60,701 nt of DNA from Candidatus Gastranaerophilales bacterium (GTDB lineage Bacteria > Cyanobacteriota > Vampirovibrionia > Gastranaerophilales > Gastranaerophilaceae): positions 1-60,701 of the forward strand of contig CALUYO010000009.1 in the NCBI GenBank assembly GCA_944325005.1, written 5' to 3'. Made by a program: the position numbers and the translations under genes. Within the stretch, counting starts at the first letter, position 1. Each line of letters begins with the position of its first letter. Of this stretch, positions 54,701-60,701 are shown one piece after another. The notes beneath the pieces were generated by a model. It saw nothing but the letters and a program-made list of their open reading frames with translations. It made no database searches and was not told the origin of the DNA.

Positions 54701-55943
54701 TGTATGTTTCCGGATTAATCCTGAAATGATAAGGTATTACAGTATCATTATGGTTGTTTATATCCAGATAATTTTTATCAAATCGTTTATATGCATCAAT
54801 TAATTCTTTATTTGATAAATTATCAGCATGGACAAGTCTGTCATCATAAATTTGGATATATGTTGGTTTATTTTTATCGTATTTAACAGATTTAACACTT
54901 ATAGTTCCGTCATCTCTTTGTTTGAATTCATATGGAGAGTTTATTAATCTGTGTGTGACATGTTCTATGTTTTTGCCGAAAACGCCAAGGCTAAGCGGGC
55001 TGTCTTGAAGTCCCGAAATATTAAACCAGTAAAAATACGGGGACTGTTCTCCCCATTTTAATATGTGCTGGAAGTGAACACCTTCAAGACCTTCATTAAC
55101 ATAGGCTCCGTCGGAAACCAGATTCATTCCTTTGGCAAAAAGTTTTCTCTGGATAGAAGTATAGTTGTTTATATTTCCAAGACTCTGTGCCATTTGGAAG
55201 CAGTTTTTATTCCAGTAGGCATGGGCTGTTAAGCTATCGTCAGTAAATAGCGGAAGTGTAATGATTCTTGTAAAGTTATCAAGTTCGCCTTCTTCAAGTG
55301 ATCTTTCAATACCGGCAAGGGAACCGCCTATTTTATTGGCAAAGTTTTTAGAAGAACTTAGCAGATTTACTATTTCTTCAGGAGACTTCATTACAATATT
55401 ATTTTTATTGTCATATTTCCATATAACGTTGTGGCAATCCGGAACAATAAGTTTCATTGCTCCGCCTTTAGAAACAGTTGATGCTCTGTCCGTAACTATG
55501 TTATAAACATCATAAGCATTATGAGTATTAACTGACGGATTAATCATATTTCCGGGATCTAACACATACATTGGAGGGGCAGAGTGATTATCTTTCGGAT
55601 AAAGTTTATAATGATATGCAAAAGGTTCATCCGGTGCAATATCAAAATCGCCGGCTAAATCTATTTTAGTAGCTTTACCGCTTTCAAGCTTAATCCCGCG
55701 TTCTTTATTGGGGTTTTCGTCACGTATAGAATCTAATTTATCTAAAATTTTGACAATACTGTAATTATTATTTGCATCTTTTTTTACGGAATAAAGCTCA
55801 AGATAACAGTCGTATTTACTGTCATCATATACATAGTTAAATTCATATTCTTTATCACCGTATTCAGATTTTACAGGTTTGTAACCTTCAAATTTTACAT
55901 TATTTTTTACATTCGGTTGATTTAAATTTAGACTAACTTTCAC
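51756..55943 (-). CDS. Giant GH13 alpha-amylase-family protein with F-x-G N-terminus
   Basis: A 1395-residue protein. It begins MKVSLNLNQPNVKNNVKFEG and has no signal peptide, so it is probably cytoplasmic. An N-terminal beta domain (about 20-150) leads to a GH13 barrel: SDGAYVNEGLEGVHFQ (region I-like), nucleophile Asp in DWRIDATKDIG (about 815), acid/base Glu in AAEVTD (about 862) and FAGNHDKC (about 964). Large insertions separate regions I and II. The ending is a beta domain. It starts at GTG with AAGGAG in front. Probably acts on glycogen with MalQ; the subfamily (debranching, branching or other) is unclear. Confidence 0.8.
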   Translation of the reverse strand: MKVSLNLNQPNVKNNVKFEGYKPVKSEYGDKEYEFNYVYDDSKYDCYLELYSVKKDANNNYSIVKILDKLDSIRDENPNKERGIKLESGKATKIDLAGDFDIAPDEPFAYHYKLYPKDNHSAPPMYVLDPGNMINPSVNTHNAYDVYNIVTDRASTVSKGGAMKLIVPDCHNVIWKYDNKNNIVMKSPEEIVNLLSSSKNFANKIGGSLAGIERSLEEGELDNFTRIITLPLFTDDSLTAHAYWNKNCFQMAQSLGNINNYTSIQRKLFAKGMNLVSDGAYVNEGLEGVHFQHILKWGEQSPYFYWFNISGLQDSPLSLGVFGKNIEHVTHRLINSPYEFKQRDDGTISVKSVKYDKNKPTYIQIYDDRLVHADNLSNKELIDAYKRFDKNYLDINNHNDTVIPYHFRINPETYKENAEKISAYNKTAPQNKRIDLKSGIGTRTVAQFEYFGLDGKHESGFYTWDANPDIAKLNYVYSHSDTQALKNIDDPREKSQKIALLKRKNMEVQDYAVSSAQYWTKKTNQILNLNVAQHLRNIQNMNADDIHKLIKDQSNGRVFPKNLNISKEVIANVLKDRYNLTGAESVESYNDYIVQGLMDVPLDSIEVGDDIVSVLASPYISKRATKEDQIGVSRYEMYQNGNMHLRPEYKDAYELTDKMYSKEMYALAKEILTAVESKLPADNKLHDQYGNSTPYGKYVIPFLTSEIARFAVIKAVAPKIMFYYDKENGEITYDDYKTLKNTSLSGMGIIADSPEDEAISLVNHLRRGIRNIPAADKEKLASALVKSIKGTNLDSFKLAEMIVDRSEAGLDWRIDATKDIGDIESLRNKKTDFQYTWNKIIEFWSRFTDAVKEYHPDAYIAAEVTDLGDIYTDGYGDKSGERFAGKTEAMRKLLNEAGFTTTANYDWFSSDITKIFGKLFDFDGNSSPEKGYDQGKTILEKLVGGDNFLNSGSLESLIYSYTFAGNHDKCRALDGFSMDMDLVYTDLTEKGNHYRERAYRILNGVKYGENVNQDSIDNYNFNRVSNLTIAKCEAIASGMGKAKEKLGFSQYKKDYIYDKMIQALKNISNGYYKGKLFEAEGFGSKDYSIALDIVLDEMDYLEHDANKRLTPEEREKLKDQTLERIIDPAMSRLLGQTKFLVALLGNPTLFAGDEYGSTGYETTTKNIYLQNRNVIREDWADQDSSSFKAFVKKHKDNMLNAFKLRTRPELQPLNDGTPFALKEQNAHFKYDVYKDDTNKTQENFEKTVEGDTQVSALLRQSPNGAMTISVFNTAGLNHTFDKYYDPAELTLNCIDLNEDRGGKVGLKGGLKAGMKFRNANENDHTIYYVNDKNQITGPDQAPIKFKDSTLILYHEPSFTGRRVMYNPQYNIVSNPYSQVNKEKYNIGEKLAILSK

Positions 55944-56085
55944 GTGAAAACTCCTTACTACTAAATTTATAACTCAACTAAAGAAAATTTTTTGACATCA
56001 TGTATTATATTATTAAGAAATTTTTACAATAAAAGATTTAAGATGTCTTTCTTGTTATAATTCAGCTTAAAAAGGAGAAAATTAA

Positions 56086-57354
<1,269 letters not shown>

Positions 57355-57359
57355 TAAAC

Positions 57360-58238
57360 TTAAAATAAATATGAAAGAAGTACCGTTGAGATTAGCTTGA
57401 GGGTATTTCTTTTTCCGAGTTTGTTTCGCTCTTGCCATAGAAATCTTATTGTTTCGGGACGGATTTTTAAATTATTCTGTATATTTATTTTTGTAATATA
57501 GTCGCTGTGCAGTCTTTTATCCCCTGTTACCAGAGAGCAATTGCCTGCATTATTTTTGTGGCGCCTGTAACCTATAAGAGGGGTGAAAATTATTGCCGAA
57601 CCACCGATTAAATTTGCGAAATTGAACAAAAATTTATCGGGACAAATTTTCCACTTATCAGTATTTTTATAATCCGATATTAATTCTATGGATGCTTTTC
57701 TGAACATTGCAGAACTGTTAGGGGACCAGTACCAGCCTCCGAAACGTCTATTTTTTAATATTTTAAAATTGCTTTTTTCTCCTGCCAGCAAAGTCTCAAT
57801 TTTATCACAATGCGGAGATGCATTTGAATACATCGTGTGAATTTCGTCATCTTCTCCGATTTCAACAATCTGACAGGAGGTAAAAGAAACAGAAGTCTCA
57901 AGGTGAACTCTTATGTGGCTTTGAGTATATTCTGGTATAAGCACATCATCACTGTCTATAAAGCTTACAAACTGCCCTTTTGCGGCTTTAAATCCTGTTA
58001 TCATTGATGCCAGCTGTCCTAAATTTTTTTCATGCTTTATTAATGTAATTTTTAAATCCTGATTATAAGAAATAAATTCTTCTATAATCTCACAGGAATT
58101 ATCCGCAGAACAATCGTCGACAATTATTATCTCAAAGTTTTTATAAGTCTGTGCCTTAATACTTTCAAGCGTACTTGTGATAAATTTGCCGTAATTATAA
58201 GAGGTTACAACAAATGAAACAAGCGGAAGTTTAAGCAT
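57360..58238 (-). CDS. Family 2 glycosyltransferase
   Basis: About 292 residues with a GT-A fold: VSFVVTSYNYGKFITSTLESI, IIIVDDCSADNSCEIIEEF, GFKAAKGQFVSFIDSDDVL (DxD). The C-terminal part has several Trp and no membrane helix until a hydrophobic end (LISTVLLSYLF). It probably adds a sugar to a surface glycan. ATG at 58238 overlaps the stop of the upstream TerC-like gene by eight bases, with GGTGAAA in front, so a start at 58265 is unlikely. Confidence 0.85.
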   Translation of the reverse strand: MLKLPLVSFVVTSYNYGKFITSTLESIKAQTYKNFEIIIVDDCSADNSCEIIEEFISYNQDLKITLIKHEKNLGQLASMITGFKAAKGQFVSFIDSDDVLIPEYTQSHIRVHLETSVSFTSCQIVEIGEDDEIHTMYSNASPHCDKIETLLAGEKSNFKILKNRRFGGWYWSPNSSAMFRKASIELISDYKNTDKWKICPDKFLFNFANLIGGSAIIFTPLIGYRRHKNNAGNCSLVTGDKRLHSDYITKINIQNNLKIRPETIRFLWQERNKLGKRNTLKLISTVLLSYLF

Positions 58239-59307
58239 TTTCACCGTTATTTTTCCCTTCTGCAAGAAGTCTGTCCATTTTTCTGTTATGCATAATAGAA
58301 GAAATAAATGCGAGAACTATAAAGCCTAAACCTATACCACCGGTAACAACTTCCGGAATTTCTTTAACTGTAGATATCAGCATAAGACAGGCAAGAGCTC
58401 CGATAGCCCAGTGTGCACCGTGTTCAAGGTATAAAAACTGTTTTAATGTTTTCTTTTCTACAAGCATAATTGTTAAAGAACGAACAAACATAGCACCGAT
58501 TGCAAGACCGATTGAGATGATTATAATGTCTTTACTTAAGGCAAAAGCTCCCAGAACACCGTCTAAAGAGAATGATGCATCAATTAATTCAAGATAAATA
58601 AAGCTGATAAGTCCTGTGCATCCGGCCCCTTTTGCTGCACAGCTGGCAAGACGCATTTCTTCATGTTTTTCAAGATAATGAGTAAAGCCGTCTATGGCAA
58701 GATATGTTATAATCCCTGAAATACCTGCAATCATAACATGTATTTTTTGTTCTGCCGGAACAAAGTTTTGTGTTGCAATAAGCATCAAAAGAGAAAGAAT
58801 AACTTCAATACCTTTTATATGGTCAAAATGTGACAACCAGTTTTCAATCGGTTTAATCCAGTGAACTTCTTTCTCATGATTGAAAAAGTAATTAAGGAAG
58901 AGCATAATCAAAAACATCCCGCCAAAAGTAACAATAGGAGCATGGGTTTGATGCAGGTAATAAGCATATTTGTCAGCATTTGTCAGCGCAATTTTTGCAA
59001 CTTCTATCATACTTAATTTAGCAAAAATAGAAACAACTAATATTGGAAATACAAATCGCATCCCAAAAACAGCTATTATAATACCCCATGTTAAAAATCT
59101 ATGCCTCCATTTGTGGCTCATTTTTTCAAGTTTCATAGCATTAACTACAGCGTTATCAAAGGATAAACTAACTTCCAATATCCCAAGAACTATTGCAATA
59201 AATACACAGGTCAAACCTGTCCCGCTGTGAACGTGCTCACCCCATAAATATGCGCCGATTAAACCCGCTATTGTTACTATATATGAACCCAAAAAATATT
59301 CCAGCAT
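58231..59307 (-). CDS. TerC-superfamily membrane protein (DUF475)
   Basis: A 358-residue membrane protein with eight or so helices. LEVSLSFDNAVVNAMKL near the N-terminus and LELIDASFSLDGVLGAFALS in the second half are the paired acidic helices of the TerC/DUF475 group, linked to metal ion export or tellurite resistance. It is cotranscribed and coupled with the glycosyltransferase gene. The transported ion is not known; manganese is plausible for the superfamily. Confidence 0.85.
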   Translation of the reverse strand: MLEYFLGSYIVTIAGLIGAYLWGEHVHSGTGLTCVFIAIVLGILEVSLSFDNAVVNAMKLEKMSHKWRHRFLTWGIIIAVFGMRFVFPILVVSIFAKLSMIEVAKIALTNADKYAYYLHQTHAPIVTFGGMFLIMLFLNYFFNHEKEVHWIKPIENWLSHFDHIKGIEVILSLLMLIATQNFVPAEQKIHVMIAGISGIITYLAIDGFTHYLEKHEEMRLASCAAKGAGCTGLISFIYLELIDASFSLDGVLGAFALSKDIIIISIGLAIGAMFVRSLTIMLVEKKTLKQFLYLEHGAHWAIGALACLMLISTVKEIPEVVTGGIGLGFIVLAFISSIMHNRKMDRLLAEGKNNGENA

Positions 59308-59393
59308 TTCTTTTTCTCCTTATTTAATTATTTTGATTATACTTAATTATACTTAAAAATTTTTTTTCGTAATCATTCAATATTTGTATAAAC

Positions 59394-59422
59394 TTGAAAA
59401 AAGTAATAAATTAATATATAAT
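59394..59422 (+). promoter_or_regulatory. Promoter of prepilin locus 4
   Basis: TTGAAA (59394-59399), exactly 17 bases, TATAAT (59417-59422), followed by GGAG (59443-59446) and ATG at 59455. Confidence 0.7.
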
Positions 59423-59454
59423 TAATACTGTAGTAATAATTATGGAGCATAAAA

Positions 59455-60701
59455 ATGAAGAAGATTAATTTCCTTGAATTTATCGGGGGGGGGGCGATTT
59501 AAGGCCTTCCGGACGCGGGTTTTGGTCCTATACACTTGCCGAGATAGTAGTAGTAATGTTGATTATCGCTGTTGTTGTAGCAGTCAGTATCGGTATAACA
59601 AAAGCGAAATTAGATAATATCATCTCCTATACTTATTATTCAGCATATTCGTCCTTACGACAGATATCTACCGAGATGTTAATCAATTGGGATCCAAGCG
59701 ATCCTGAGTATAAACAGGCTTTACATAAGCAGGATTATAATTCTCTTTTAGCCTCTAAATTTCAACAATTTCATCTTAGTTATGCACGTATCAAATCATC
59801 TTTAGCAGATATTTATTATAATTATATATTGTCGTCAAATATGGTAAAAGCAGCATCGGGCGGTTCTTCCACCCATACTTTTTATGCGTGTGCAGGGAGG
59901 AAAAGCACCCATGATTATATAGGTAGATTTGGTGGGCCACTTTATCATAACCCTTATACAGGCGCATGTGAGGATTATCTTGCTTCAGATACATCGCAGA
60001 ATGGTGATGAACCTCTGGAAAAATGCCCTGGAACGATTAATGGTTATCCGACATTTGGTTACCCGGCTCTAAATGGTTGTAATAATCTTTGCGATAGCAA
60101 TGATATTTTTGATCCTGACAGAGTGAAGAATTGTGGATTCATTAGGTCATCGTGGTCATATGATTATACTCCTGGGTGCTATACCAACACTATTGATCTT
60201 ACTAGCATATGGAGTGATATAAACGAATATAAGGGATCTGAAGAACTTACCACAGATCATTCTGGCATGCGTCTTGTAAGCAGTTCATTGTCAGGTAATA
60301 ACTGTTCATATACAATACAATGCCCTAGTGGTAAAGTCTGGACTAATTCTTATTCTAATGTCTGGGCTTGTGAAAATCCTTGTCCGAGCAATTATAGTTA
60401 TGATGAGTCGAGCGGAAGTTGTGTTTGCAGTCGTAAGTGTTATCTAAGTGGTCAGGTATTAAATAAGGACACATGTGAGTGTGAGTATGAATGCTGGGAC
60501 GGCAGTACCGCTAAGTATCAATCACAATGTCCTGACTATGTAACTTGTTGGGACGGTAGTAAAGCTCATAGCCAAAGTGAATGTCCCGCTTGTACAAAAA
60601 GTTGTCCATCCGGCTATAAATTAAACGAGAGCACTTGTAGCTGTGTTGCTGATGGCGGCTCAAGCTGTAATAAGAGCTGCGGCAGTGGTTATACCTTGGA
60701 T
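59455..60701 (+). CDS. Phase-variable Cys-rich prepilin-like protein, locus 4 (out of frame as assembled; cut by window end)
   Basis: ATG at 59455 opens MKKINFLEFI and a run of ten G, and stops at TAA two codons later. Eleven G would give a frame open to the window end, at least 416 residues: a 25-residue leader, S-YTLAEIVVVMLIIAVVVAV pilin helix, a globular part, then a Cys-rich region (from about 60270) with repeated C-P-x-G-Y and C-W-D-G-S units. The Tyr at +1 and Ser at -1 are unusual for prepilin cleavage. The repeats resemble EGF-like or adhesin stalk modules. The open frame is over 1.2 kb without a stop, so it is real coding sequence. Confidence 0.75.
59485..59494. repeat. Ten-G homopolymer tract (locus 4)
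   Basis: Ten consecutive G on the coding strand, ten codons into the leader of the Cys-rich prepilin gene. Confidence 0.95.

Noticed and set aside
56000-56085. SAH riboswitch before ahcY
   Set aside because: The short AT-rich leader has no GC-rich stems like those of SAH riboswitches.
59791-59994. Minus-strand open frame of 67 codons
   Set aside because: It is antisense to the long corrected frame of prepilin locus 4 and has no ribosome site.

Overview
Organism. The window is a low-GC chromosome segment with standard genetic code, two membranes (BamA, Skp/OmpH, lipoprotein) and many type IV prepilin-like genes of the FTLAEVLITLGII type. Together with short N/Q-rich N-termini ending in F-x-G on otherwise ordinary enzymes, an AMIN-like protein and cyanobacterial-style Omp85, this points to a gut Melainabacteria / Gastranaerophilales-type (non-photosynthetic cyanobacterial sister) genome. 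This placement is inferred from gene flavour, not from a search.

Layout. 1-130: 3' end of a 5S rRNA and its terminator. 160-4370: zinc-ribbon protein, spmAB, two prepilin-like genes, an EF-hand/His-rich protein and a small HTH regulator with palindromic operators. 4420-15340: a Met-rich micro-ORF, multi-pass membrane proteins, ADP-forming acyl-CoA synthetase, a radical SAM enzyme, a GH77 glucanotransferase and an orphan cytosolic FlhA-like domain. 15345-25150: uridine phosphorylase, skp, bamA, rsmI, an orphan sugar-binding lipoprotein, an AMIN-like protein, era, an acetyltransferase and an OmpR-type regulator. 25400-31240: speH, an unknown, rpsP with structured leader, a FliI/YscN-type ATPase, zupT, a SPASM radical SAM protein and a second tract-controlled prepilin. 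31377-43761: a compact podovirus-like virion and packaging cluster (amidase, tail protein, capsid, scaffold-like, adaptor, TerS, portal, lipase, TerL) with no integrase or replication genes. 43878-60701: a flagellar-axial-like coiled-coil protein, secA, a third tract-controlled prepilin, ychF, an aldehyde dehydrogenase, a giant GH13 protein, ahcY, a glycosyltransferase, a TerC/DUF475 membrane protein and a fourth tract-controlled, Cys-rich prepilin running off the end.

Main discovery. Four separate prepilin-like genes each carry a run of exactly ten G (or C) within about 13 codons of a well-formed start (promoter, ribosome site, ATG). In every case the run breaks the frame: eleven (or eight) bases would join the start to the prepilin domain, ten gives a stop a few codons later. 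The run lies in the leader that prepilin peptidase would remove, so frame could be switched without altering the mature protein. This looks like a multi-locus phase-variable pseudopilin repertoire, all OFF in this assembly. A prepilin without a tract sits divergent from an HTH regulator with twin operators, and its promoter module is shared with one of the tract loci.

Other threads. Pieces of a flagellar/type III export system (orphan FlhA C-domain, FliI-like ATPase, axial-like protein) are scattered among housekeeping genes. An F-x-G N-terminal tag recurs on unrelated cytoplasmic proteins. The virion cluster could be a remnant prophage or a gene-transfer-agent-like particle, and holds an attenuator-like switch after the capsid gene and a 13-codon antisense micro-ORF.
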